DNA from: Heligmosomoides polygyrus polygyrus
Taxonomy: Eukaryota > Nematoda > Chromadorea > Rhabditida > Heligmosomidae
Length of the DNA stretch: 64,000 bases
Direction: 5' to 3'
Assembly: GCA_947396885.1 (NCBI GenBank)
Contig: OX377201.1
Coordinates: 7,116,934-7,180,933, forward strand
A program made the position numbers and the translations under genes. The notes under the pieces are model-generated. The model had not been told where the DNA came from and did not search any database. It worked only from the letters and a program-made list of their open reading frames with translations. Shown in pieces: positions 25,276-35,765 of this stretch (the first letter of the stretch is position 1; each line of letters begins with the position of its first letter).

Positions 25276-28200
25276 CTATGCTAAAGGCTTTGCTTGTTGT
25301 AGCTTGATTGGCGGCGGTCGAACGGTCTTCAAGCGTTGTCGTATGACATCCGGAAGATTGTCAAGACTCTTGCGTTCCTGAAATACAACAAATCAACTGA
25401 TGAACACTTTCCAAACATGGATTTGAAGGGCCGCAAACCGTTTGGAACGTCTCCAGTATACTTATCAGGGCTCTCGTCGAGGCTACTGCCGTGCCGTTGC
25501 AGGTATGCACGAACTTCTTCTCACCCGACTTGGCATTATAGCGAATATCTGAACGATGATTGTAACAACTGATAATGAGACTTGACAGAAGCCCCGGCTC
25601 TCTGCTCGCTGAAACCCTGGAACCAACCTAGCCTTCTTGATTGGTAATCCGTGCAGTTACTAGCCGAAGACACTTCTCCATAGATACCCCTGCCGGGCAT
25701 CCACGCCTCTATGTCCACTTTCTGAGCGGCTGCCGCACCAAGCTCCTCGGTTGGCATTTCCAGCTGTCTAAAGGGAGTCAGGTAAGACGTTACGCGTGGG
25801 CGTTACAAACGATAGTAAAGGAATCACCTGCAGTGCAATCCGAACGATTCGAATGTTCCTCTTTGGATCTCTACAAGATAGTTAAGTTCTCCGTCACTTT
25901 GCTCCGGCGTGCAAATAACGTACATTTCAATCTGAAATAAGCAGCTAACAAGGAAGGTCAAAGAGGTGACCGCGGAATTTCTCAAAGCGACCCATATAGA
26001 GTTGTAGGGCGTTGTCTGGGAAGCACCACAGTGTTTTCCAAATTTCCTGCGGACCTCTGGGTAGGTCAAAAATGGCAAAAAACTGAACCCATCAGTGCGG
26101 GCCGATAACGCAAAACCGACGCCTGGAATATCCTTGTCGTGCTCAGAAATGATCCTGCAAAACGTTTGAAGCTTCAATCATTTCTAGAACATAGGATCTG
26201 ATAAATTCCCAGTAGAAGCGAGAAGACGCGCGGTGGATTTGCGGGAGGGTGGTCAAGGGAACGGTTCCGAGGGTGGGGTCTGTGCATTGCTAGTGGTGTT
26301 TTTTGCACTTTTATTAATGTAAAGTGCATTTTAGTCGCGGCAGAGTTCCTGTTCGCGTTTCAACCTCTTTTTAATCTCTTGCGAGATGTGAGCCAAGCTA
26401 GCCTTCGTCGATTAGATATGGCCATTGAACCATGCTTGTCTTGTCGGGTCCCTCGTTAGATGTTATTCATGTGTGATACCTTTTTGCTGTTTTCTATTGG
26501 TTTTATAAGTGTGGCTAGGAACGAAGGCTAGCTTGGCTCACATCCTGCAAGAGATTAAAAAGAGGTTGAAACGCGAACACTGAACTCTTCCGAGACTAAA
26601 TGCACTCTACACTAATAAAAATGCAAAAAGCGCTACGCGCAGTGCATAAACCCTACACCGGAACCGATCTCTTGACCACACTCTCGTAAGCCAACAGCGT
26701 TATCCACTCAGCCATCAAGTCGATGGGTCGATTCTGGTGAATGCCTTCCGTGAATGTGCCTTCTCGCCTCTACTAGAAATTTATCAGATCCCACGTTCTT
26801 GCAAACACTGAAGCTCCAAACCTTTTGCAGGACTATTTCCGAGCACAGCAAGGGTATTCCAGGCGTCAGTTTTGCGTTATCGGCTCGCACTGAAGCGGTA
26901 CAGTGCCATTTTTGACCTACCCAGAGGTCCGCTGTAAATTTGAAAACCACTATGGTGCTTCCCAGACAACACCCTACAACTCTATATGGGTCGCTTTGAG
27001 AAACTCCACGGTCGCCTCTTTGACATTCCTCGTTAGTACATCCGATATGCAATGACCTTAAAAGGTTAGCACTCGACGTTACTCAAAAACTTTGAAATAA
27101 GCCAATAAGCCTTCAACTTATGAGAAAGATCTTGCAATCGTTATCTCCATACGACTTGCTGCTCATAGATTCATTCACTCCAAACAAATCTAGCGCCACC
27201 CTACCGAGCTTAAAGAGATTGTTCACTGAATTGCTCTCGACGTGTAATCGAACCACGCACGTGTAATCGATTATCCCTCCAGATTCCAGACACTGGATCC
27301 GACGCCGGGTAAGTCGGATCCGTCAATATTTTCAAGCCCTGGATAATGCGGATAATGGCTTTTTGGAAAAGCTTAGATCTTAAGATTATTCAGTCGAAGG
27401 TGATTTTTACCAGAATCTATTTTCGGATGATTCAGATAACTGAATTTGATCAGGAATATGGTATCGTACCCGAGTCGGATATCTGATATCAAAACCGAAG
27501 AGAAATCGGATCTATCCTAATCCGGGGGCCACATGACTAAAAAGTATTATATGTGACAAATTCGCTCAAGACTTACAGAGCGGCTCCTACAGAACAACAC
27601 AGGACTTATTCGAATCAGTTTCTTTACGCCTCAATTGGCTGGTATCGAGGTTTGTAAGCTGTCACAACGATGTTTTGTTGCGATCAAAACTTCTAGCGCC
27701 AGGCGGGACTCGAACCCGCACCTCCCTCTGACCGGGCGGGAATGCTCTACGCCTTTACACCACCGGCGCCGTTCGATCGAACGCAACATCCACACCTCGT
27801 GGGACCGATCAGCACCCACCCGTATCCGGGATGAGCTGGCCGCTGATATCAGCATGTAAACAGTGAAGCTGATGGCATTGATAGAAATAATTCGAGTCAG
27901 TTTCTTTAAGCCTCAATTGGCTGGTATCGAGGTTTGTAAGCTGTCACAACGATGTTTTGTTGCGATCAAACGGCGCCGGTGGTGTAAAGGCGTAGAGCAT
28001 TCCCGCCCGGTCAGAGGGAGGTGCGGGTTCGAGTCCCGCCTGGCGCTAGAAGTTTTGATCGCAACAAAACATCGTTGTGACAACACAGGACTTAAACAAG
28101 AAAAAGTCACGAAGAAAAAACGAAAAATTGCATTTGTTTCGGTTGTAAGCCGGCAAAGTTGTGTGCCCTCCTCACCGTGTTGGATCTTGGTTATAACATG

Positions 28201-31200
28201 TCAGGCGGAGGTCAGCACGCGGCATGCGGCTTCATGCGTCCTATTCACCATGTCAGATCCTGGTTATAACATGTCAGCCACCGGTCACCACGCGGCATGC
28301 CTCCGTTCCCTCGCTCTTTGTCCGCCGAGACGGTTGTAAGTCGCGACGATTTTTTTGTTTGTTCGTCCGTTTTTGGTTTCTTTTAGGTTAGGTTTCGTTC
28401 TCTAGGGCCGCTCGGTAAGTATTAATTCACTTTGTTGCCTAGTTTTTAGTTATGTGCCCCCCGGACTAGGAGAGATCCGAGAAGTCCTAGATCTTAATTA
28501 TTTGAAATTCCGCGCCAGTGAAAATCACCCTCATCTGAATCATCCCATGATTAGGGCTTCTAAAAAGTGCTACTATTCGCGTATTCTACATATTCGGGAT
28601 TTGAAAAATATGACGGATCTGAACAATCCAAATCGGCGTCGGATCCAATGTATACCAGATTTTTCTCCATAAGATAGTAGCGGGCGCGCGTAGCGTAGTC
28701 GGAGGAGGCGCGACTGTCGCGTGCACCCGATACCAGGTTCCTGGTTAGGATTTTTCGCCCAGGCCAACCAAGCCTTACATCCCTTCGGGGTCGGAGAATT
28801 GGTACCAGACTTGTCTGGGAAGGATAGAGCGCTGACTTGTTCATCACCTTGCCACTGCAAGTCATTGTATGGCCAAATACGCATTTATGTCGCCTCCACG
28901 ACATCCCGTAGAAGTAGAATGCGCTGGCGCATCCCCGAAGGGATTGAGCAACGCCGTCCTTTATCCTTTATCCTTAAGATAGTAGCAGTAACAAAGGCTA
29001 CGAAAATGAGTCGACGTAGGCAAGTCTTAACCTAGCAGCAGGTTTGCACCTTGCTACCTACGGGGGGTAATTCCAGGGCTATCGGAAGGATGAGTTAAAG
29101 GATAAAGGTTGGCGCTAATCAAGTCTATTTGGGGTACGCCACGCATTCTACTTCTACGGAATGTCGCGGAGGTGAATTGAATGGGTATATGGCCATACAA
29201 TGACTTGCAGTGGCCAACCGATAGACAACTCAGTGTTTTACTCTTCCCAGACAAGTGTGGCACCAATTCGCCGACCTCGGAGAGTTGAAGTGCTTGCTGC
29301 TTGGCTTCGGCAGGAATCGAACCAGGGATTGGGGTCACTTGCGCAGACGCCTCCGGCTGCGCTATACCCGACCAGAAAATTAGCACGACAGTTCTTCGCG
29401 ATGTGTTAACTCAACCCCTAACTAAAAACTTTGTTCTGGGATCAGAAGTTCTTAGAGCTTTGAACTGCTCTCACTGCAAAGGAAATACCATAAAACCAAC
29501 CTTATTGAACTCGTGAACACGATAGAGTTTCGCTTCAACGGCAGAGTTGCTTATTTCTGGACGATAACACCTGAAAAAGTACAGTGTGAAACAAACTAAC
29601 ATATGAAGTTATCCTTATCCTTAAACGCTAATTATACTACGTCTTAATAGCAGTGAACTGTGAAGAACTGAAACAGACATGAACGCTACCTACAACGTCT
29701 TTAATCCATTTTCATGTTTCTAATTCTCTTCTCGTGTAGAAGGGTTTTAAAGGTGTCTTAAAGCATGCTCCTCGTTCTTCACTGAAGAGCCATGGAAGGA
29801 ACAACAAAGGTTCGTCTAAAGATAGTGGCGAGATGAACAATTTTTATACTGGTGTAACTATTATTTATTTACTGAAATTTAAAAATTTGCACCTTTTTTA
29901 CTTCTTTGAAACTTTATTTTTTCTTATCCTTTATATTTAACGTTTCCTCCCTCACTTACGAATTTAGTTTCTAGTAGAGAACTTGAAAAAAGCACGATCT
30001 CGTTTTCGAAGGCCCGTATGATTTTGAGGAAAACTTTAATTGACGAAATGAAGGCAAATGCAAGTGTACTAAAGTTCACCGGAAACGACGCTCAAGATCA
30101 CAAGCTTTCCACATTGTATAACTGCCATGAAAATATTACGCCGTTCATTGGTCGGATTCATCGACTTACATAACTTTAACAGAGATAACACAGTGGAAGA
30201 CTCAGATAACGCGGCTTATCGCTCACCATATCACTTGTTAAGCCGCGCTTTCAGTCATTTCGGCTATAATTTTCTCTAATAAATGGCTGTAAGTCGTTGA
30301 TGAATCCGGCCCCTGGATTCCAGTAGGTAACAACTTCTTTGTCAGTGCTCATAGTGGCTCACCGGCGGCGAAAAGTCTGGTATGCCATAACCTCATTACC
30401 TGCTCAATGCTACTAGTCGCAGTGGCAGCTCTTCCTCCTGAAACGTTCTCCCTTTCAACATCGCTGAAATGCCCATCTCTGCCGTGCCGGATAGAGCGAT
30501 ATGCGGTTCATCTCGAAGGCAGTACTATAAAGATCATATTAACCGGTGAACTTATAGCATTTAAGGGATACAATCTCACCAATATTTCTTTTTGTGAATG
30601 TTGCGCTACTCCACAGGCGTCTGTGATCTCTTTAGGTACGAGGTCAGGAACAGACACTGGCTTGAAATCGAGCACTGATACACGGTCGAACACATACTCG
30701 AGCAGCGCTCTTTCCAAATTCGCCAACGCACCTGAACGGGTTATACCTGGATGAAAGACTGAGGTGTACAAAACGGCAAGCGACTGCAACAAACCATTAG
30801 GTTTAGGCTCAACAGGACAACCCTTGGTTTTATACTGTTTAAATGAACAAACCACATTGATATTATTAACCTTTCCAACATTCCTAAAACAATACGGAGA
30901 TTTACTTGGGGTTCTCAGGGACATGGGTCCGTAAAAAAACGCATTCGGAGGAGGCGCCGGCTGAACCAAGCACCCAACTCCAGGTGCTTGTTTCGGATTT
31001 CACGCCCAGATCAGCAAAGTCTTCCATCCCTTGGTCGATGGACTAGTGCTAGATATGTCAGGGTAAGGAAAAACAACTGATTTGTCCATCGGCTGGCCAC
31101 CGCAAGTCATTGTATAGGCCAAACGTGCACTCAAATTGCCTCCATGCTATTCCGCAAAAGTAGAATATGCAAATGCATGGCTCATACCGCAAAAGAATTG

Positions 31201-34200
31201 ATTTATGACAGCCGTTATCCCTTAGTATCTTTCCGGCTAGGGTAAAAAGTGCTCCGCTTCGAAAAGCTGCTGAATGAACATGTTACAAGTTAAAAAAACA
31301 ATTTTTAAAAATTATATCTCCTAATACAGTACTAACAACTAAGTTAATTAGTCACCTTATTCACTGATGAGCCTCGGGGTGGCTAATTATAAACATGTCG
31401 GATCTATCCTAGTCCGAGGGGTCACATAATTAAAAAGTATTATATGTAACAAATCCACTTTAGACTTACCAAGCGGCCTATGCGGAACAACATGGGACCT
31501 AAACAAGGAAAGTCACAAAGTAAAAAACGAAAAAATTACATTTGTTGCGGTTGTAAGCCGGCAAAGTTGTGTGCCCTCCTCATCATGTTAGATCCTGGTT
31601 ATAACATGTCAGCCGGCGGCCAGCACGCGGCATGCCTCCATTCCGTCGCTCTTTGTCCGCCGAGACGGTTGTAAACCGTCTCGATTTTTTTTTCGTTTGT
31701 TCGCTCGTTTTCGGTTTCTTTTAGGTTCCAGCTCGTTCTCTAGGAGCGGCTCGGTAAGTTTCAATTCATTTTATTTCCCACTTTTTAGTTATGTGCCCCC
31801 CCCCCCGGACTAGGATAGATCCAACATGTTTTGTATGAAGGTAGAGGCGAAACAAAAACATGTTTAAGTTGTTTTGGCTGTCGTTGTTTTGGATGTTATT
31901 GTCCTTTAATTAAGATTGTTGTGTCGTTGTATTTCATGTTGTTGAAGATCCATATATAAAAGACAATTTTAATTTCAATAAATGATGACATAATAAATAT
32001 TTAAACAATTTTATTCATCGATTTACAACTAATTCTATGTACCTATGTCCGTTTACACCTCACGCGCGGACATACGAATACCGTGAAGCCTATGTAGATC
32101 AAGTTAGTTTCTTTAAGCCCCATGGCTGGTTTCAAGGTTGTAAGCTGTGATAACGATGTTTTGTTGCGATCAACTTTAGCACCGGGCGGGACTCGAACCC
32201 GCACCTCCTGCTGACCAGGAGGGAATGCTCTGCGCCTTTACACCACCGGCGCTGTTTGATTGAACGCAACATTCACACCTCGTGTGACCCATCAGCACCC
32301 ACCCGTATATCGGGATATCATGGCCCCATGTGAATCGATTAGTCGATCTATACCAGTCGATTCGCACTGATTGCATAGATACTGTTCAGAGTAGGTCGAG
32401 AGGTGGGGAGTCCCTTACTCGGTAGTGCTAGCATCGGTGGACGTCCAATCCTGGGAGAAATGCTCGTGAAAGAAGAACTCCCGCTGGCTTCAAGAAGACA
32501 AATAACTCACCTACGAATGCATAGCTTCTTTCACCGGCGGCATCTGTTGGAAAGAATAAGGTCCTCCATGACTGAACGAGCTTCTCCGCTGTTAAGCACG
32601 GACCTTCTCGCTTCTCTCCCCAGGTTGCGACCTTCTGAAAGAGCTAGCTTCGCACCCACTTTCATAGGGAACGCTATAAGCTCTATCGGCTAAACAGTTT
32701 TCATTCTGAAATTTCAACAGATGCGTTAAGATCGGCTGAAACGCACAAACCTTAGCGTGTTCCATGCCGCCTTTCGGTACATCTGGATGGGACATATTAG
32801 GAATTCGAAGCGCTTCCTCATACAGCTGAAAGAAACTTATCGGTTTTGTCTTCTGTGTTCCAACCAGCGATGAGACTTACTTCGTCCCACATTTCCTTCA
32901 GCTTTGATTCACTTATTTTAGGCTTCTCTTTCGCTTCCAATATAGCGTGCAGCTCGCTCCATTTCCTGCGCACTGCGTCGATGTCGCCAACCCCTTTCCG
33001 CTCCCTAAACAGCGGCTCTAATAATGAATCTTTGTTCAGTATTATTTCAAGAGCAGTGTAATTTCTTGCGCAAACTTTCAGCGTTATCTCTGAGCCGTGC
33101 GTTTTTGTCTATGAAATCCTTTCGACTAAACATGAGATAATATTCTGTTGTTTCAATATTTTAAGGTTCAACGTCAGACGAATGGGCGCGTGGTAGCGCA
33201 GTCGTAGGAAGCGACGGCTGAGGAGTTCACCCAATTCAAGGTACTTGGCTGGAATTTCTCGCAGAGCTCAACCAACCCTTCCATCTCTTCGGGATTGGCG
33301 AATTGGTACCAGTCCTGTCTGTGAAGGATAAAGCACTGTCTTACCCATTCCACTTCATTGTGAAGGTCAATGAGGCATTGAAATTGCTACTACAATATCC
33401 CTGAGAAGTAGAACGCCTGGCGCACTCCTCAAAGGGATTTAGTTATGTCGATCTTTGGCCTTTTTAGGTGATTTTTTTCATAAACGTTTTATTCTGGACA
33501 CATACGGGACGTTAGGATAAAGGATAAGGGGGCGGCGTTACTCATTGTACTTCTACGGGATATCGTGGAGGTACAATGTGATGATTGATGGATTTGAATG
33601 CGTATATGGCCATACAATGACTTGTGGTGGCCAGCCGATGATCAACTCAGCGCTCTATCCTTCCCAGAAAAGTCTGGTACCAATTCACCGACCCCGGAGG
33701 GATGAAGGGTTTGGTTGGCCTGTGCGGGAAATCCGAACTAGAAACCTGGTATCGCGTGCACACGACAGCTAGCGCCTCCTCCAGCTGCGCCGCACACGCT
33801 CTATACGGAACGTTAGTCAATAAAATAGCATTCACATTAGTAAAGCACCACTGACTTCCAGTTGACGTCGTGAAGATTATTCACCTGCATAGACGGCCTC
33901 TAGACGGCACGTGGTAGTGCGGTCAGAGGTGGTTCAGCTCCAAGATCCTTGATTCGGTATCCGGCTGGGGGAAACGAAACGCTTTCCATCCCTCCGGTTT
34001 CAGTGAGCTTGGGTCAGCCTTATCGGGTTTAGAAAGGTACTGATTTGTCTATCGGCTGGCCACCGCAAGCCATTGTGAAGGCCAAAGACGAACTACAAAA
34101 CACTCCATAGCCTCGCAGAACTAAAATGAGCAGCGCCTTCCAAAAAGAGACGGAACAATATCGACGTTTATCCCTATTATGTGTCTGGAAACCAAGGCGA

Positions 34201-35502
34201 TATAAAGGCTAGCAGTGTCTACCTACCCTATATGCTGGTAGCATTCCACCTACCTATGAGATTGTAGAGAAGTCAATAACAGATGGAAGGTCATTTCTTT
34301 AGAGAGCCCAACAAACACGTTCTCACACAGATCTGCCGATGCTCCGTGGTAAATAAGAGTGACAACCGTGCTCGGCACTGGTTATGAAAGAAGGATCAAT
34401 CTGAACCTAGGCGGCTTGTTTCCCCTCCCTCTGATCCGCCTCTGGCGTTCAGCTCCAGTCTGAGTCTGGCGGAGCCCTAGATGTTCGTCCCCGGGCTCAC
34501 CTTAGGCGATTCCTGCCCCCCCCCCCCCGTTCCCTACCCATTCATCTGTCTTATCTTGCACCCATGTATTGTCTGATAACATTGCTGATAAAATATTGTC
34601 GTCAAGGTATTTCTTGAACCGTTCGAAGGGATAAAAATCTACTAGATAAGAACGATTTCTGCTGGTCGGATACAGGTTCGGTGGAGTGTTTAAACGGAAT
34701 TCATTACAATCGCCCATAAAAAGGAGCTCGTCCGTTACAAGATGAAGACCAGGTTTAGCTTAAGGTGATTCGATACTGAGATTTGCGCCTTTAAAAGATC
34801 GTACTACGTGCACATAAGAATATGCCATGCAATGAAAATTGATTAAAAAAATATAAAGAACGGCGCTACTCAATTCGTTTTATTAGGATGCGCCACGCAT
34901 ACTACTTCTACGAGATGTCATGGGTGCGATTTGAATGCGTATTTGGCCATACAAAAACATCAGGTGGTAATCCGATGAAAAACTCAGCGCTGTATCCTTT
35001 CCCGACAAGTCTGCACAAACTCTCCGACCCGGAGCAAAGGAAGGCCTGGTTGGCCAGGGCGAAAAATCCGAACAAGGAACTTGGTATTGGGTGCCCTTGA
35101 CAGCCCGCAACTCCTCCTACTGCGTTACACGCGCCCATAAGACTGGTGACACTGTTCAGAGAGTACTCAATTACCTAATTATGAAGGATAAGGTCGGCTC
35201 TAGCCACTTCCTTTGCAGAATACGCAATACATTCTACTTGTACAGGATCTCTCAGGGTAATTCTACTCTGAATCGTCTAAGCAAGTAGTTACACCACACA
35301 TCCAAAGCACTATGACAGCTTACCTAATATTACGTTTGATCTTGTCCAAATTCGCATCGTCCAGCAGGAAATCGAAGTCCAGCTCTGGTCTTCTATTTGT
35401 GACAGTACATATACTCCTCGCTCGTATTCGACACTCAGCTAAGGCAGATCTGGCTCCAAGGTGTCTTGAAATCGCCACACCCACGGCCAATATCCGCCTC
35501 AT
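25276..35502 (-). CDS. sars-2: mitochondrial seryl-tRNA synthetase, 11 exons
   Basis: Charges mitochondrial tRNA-Ser with serine. Exons in transcript order: 35502-35324, 33004-32881, 32825-32751, 32634-32511, 30731-30580, 30524-30400, 29570-29501, 25931-25828, 25767-25628, 25548-25439, 25377-25276. All phases match and total 1305 nt (434 aa). The Arg-rich N-terminus ([18 protein letters not shown]) fits a mitochondrial presequence. [13 protein letters not shown] is the SerRS block after the N-terminal arm. LSGTAEMG holds the serine-binding TAE, RCYRPE and LYRVHEFNK are class II motif 2, and [20 protein letters not shown] with DYQSRR is motif 3. Introns 4, 6 and 7 are long and carry SINEs, hAT-like MITEs, the tRNA-like retroposon and a 1.1-kb foldback. 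It lies 263 bp downstream of p62 in the same direction. Confidence 0.93.
25945..27036. repeat. 1.1-kb foldback element next to a splice acceptor
   Basis: Arms of about 450 bp are inverted copies: left CTAACAAGGAAGGTCAAAGA, right inverted CTAACGAGGAATGTCAAAGA, and inner GTGAGCCAAGCTAGCCTTCG with its inverted partner near 26525-26545. The spacer is about 100 bp. It ends 13 bp from the synthetase exon at 25931. No coding capacity. Confidence 0.88.
27695..27769 (-). ncRNA. tRNA-like module, repeat-associated
   Basis: 75 nt beginning GCGCCGGTGGTGTAAAGGC (box A TGGTGTAAAGG matches TRGYNNARNNG exactly) with box B GGTTCGAGTCC. The acceptor stem pairs and the T arm GCGGG/CCCGC is perfect. The anticodon arm is irregular with a GGTCAGA loop, so a translating tRNA is doubtful. 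Confidence 0.6.
27973..28047 (+). ncRNA. tRNA-like module, repeat-associated, opposite strand
   Basis: Identical sequence to the module at 27695-27769 but on the plus strand. Intact boxes A and B suggest it can be transcribed by RNA polymerase III. The loop would place TCA at the anticodon, with G instead of the universal U before it. Confidence 0.6.
28682..28974 (+). mobile_element. SINE with 12-bp target duplication
   Basis: Full-length copy from GGGCGCGCGTAGCGTAGTC to the tail TTTATCCTTTATCC. TAAGATAGTAGC occurs at 28670-28681 and at 28975-28986. Confidence 0.93.
29094..29372 (-). mobile_element. SINE, diverged copy
   Basis: AAAGGATAAAGG tail at the left and a degraded tRNA-like head near 29372. 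It lies in a synthetase intron, about 130 bp from exon 29501-29570. Confidence 0.8.
30152..30314. repeat. palindromic MITE
   Basis: GGTCGGATTCATCGACTTAC at the left and inverted CAGGGGCCGGATTCATCAAC at the right. Same family as 10550-10720. Confidence 0.75.
30935..31232 (+). mobile_element. SINE, diverged copy
   Basis: Recognisable from CGGAGGAGGCGCCGGCTGA through GGCTGGCCACCGCAAGTCAT to a degraded tail near 31230. The head is fused to the poly-A-like AAAAAAAC of the host sequence. Confidence 0.8.
31400..31822. mobile_element. hAT-like foldback MITE, copy B
   Basis: GGATCTATCCTAGTCCGAGG at the left and inverted GGATCTATCCTAGTCCGGGG at the right; flanks AACATGTC (31392-31399) and AACATGTT (31823-31830), 7 of 8 matching. 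The right arm contains CGCTCGGTAAGT. Confidence 0.9.
32105..32345 (-). mobile_element. single unit of the tRNA-like retroposon family
   Basis: Shares GTAAGCTGTGATAACGATG, the tRNA-like module and CAGCACCCACCCGTATATCG with 27609-28079, in the same order as the first unit there. This copy is alone. Confidence 0.75.
32178..32252 (-). ncRNA. tRNA-like module with a complete 5-bp anticodon stem
   Basis: Box A TGGTGTAAAGG and box B GGTTCGAGTCC are intact. The anticodon stem CTCCT/AGGAG is perfect around a 7-nt loop GGTCAGC, again placing TCA centrally. One acceptor-stem mismatch. Best folded of the three; tRNA function unproven. Confidence 0.6.
33184..33462 (+). mobile_element. SINE, diverged copy
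   Basis: Head GGGCGCGTGGTAGCGCAGTC, body through TTGGTACCAGTCCTGTCTG. The tail has lost its 7-mer repeats. Confidence 0.8.
33515..33804 (-). mobile_element. SINE with about 11-bp target duplication
   Basis: Flanks ACGGGACGTTA (33504-33514) and ACGGAACGTTA (33805-33815). The body carries a 20-bp insertion near 33570. Head-to-tail with the copy just upstream. Confidence 0.88.
33908..34170 (+). mobile_element. SINE, old copy
   Basis: GGCACGTGGTAGTGCGGTCA head and GTCTATCGGCTGGCCACCGC in the body; highly diverged elsewhere. Confidence 0.7.
34171..34850. other. intronic stretch, nothing recognised
   Basis: Inside synthetase intron 1. It has a C-run near 34518-34528 and no recognised repeat or exon. 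Confidence 0.4.
34852..35137 (-). mobile_element. SINE, diverged copy
   Basis: Tail at the left (TATAAAGAACGGCG), head near 35137. A further 100-bp tail fragment of the same family follows at 35180-35280. Confidence 0.8.
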
Positions 35503-35641
35503 CAGGGCATATAAGCTGAACCTACCACATGAACTTCACCCCGACTCAAGATCAGCAGAGAAAATGCGTTTTTAAATTTGACAAAAATAACTGAAGCAGA
35601 CTGGTATGGCATACAGATAGGGACAGTTGGCATAGAACGAA

Positions 35642-35647
35642 TTTATT
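35642..35647 (-). terminator. candidate polyadenylation signal of the p62 gene
   Basis: AATAAA on the minus strand 119 nt past the p62 stop and 140 nt before the synthetase ATG. This position fits an intercistronic region of a nematode operon. Confidence 0.5.
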
Positions 35648-35765
35648 ATTCGCTTGAAAACATGCAACATCCACAAATCATGAAAGAAAACATCAACAAC
35701 AACAATAAAATTGGAGATCACTGGTAAACCAAGCTTAAACTGATGACAGTATCACAATAGAGCAT

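Larger units (their letters stand above)
27609..28079. mobile_element. retroposon with two tRNA-like modules in opposite orientation
   Basis: Inserted in MITE copy A with a perfect 15-bp duplication, ACAACACAGGACTTA at 27594-27608 and 28080-28094. It contains two units, each with the tail sequence GTCACAACGATGTTTTGTTG. In the first, the tRNA-like module is on the minus strand. In the second it is on the plus strand and sits between inverted copies of the tail. Confidence 0.85.
27508..28478. mobile_element. hAT-like foldback MITE, copy A (interrupted)
   Basis: Ends GGATCTATCCTAATCCGGG and, inverted, GGATCTCTCCTAGTCCGGGG, with 8-bp flanks GAGAAATC (27500-27507) and GAGAAGTC (28479-28486). A retroposon (27609-28079) splits it. 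The inner part holds two CATGTTAGATCCTGGTTATA-type blocks. Confidence 0.88.

Noticed and set aside
27695..28047. True tRNA genes
   Set aside because: Boxes A and B are good but the anticodon arm is irregular, U33 is missing, and the modules belong to a dispersed repeat. Kept as tRNA-like only.
30508..30969. 153-codon minus-strand frame as one exon
   Set aside because: Only 30731-30580 is coding (sars-2); the rest is intron read-through, as shown by acceptor and phase.
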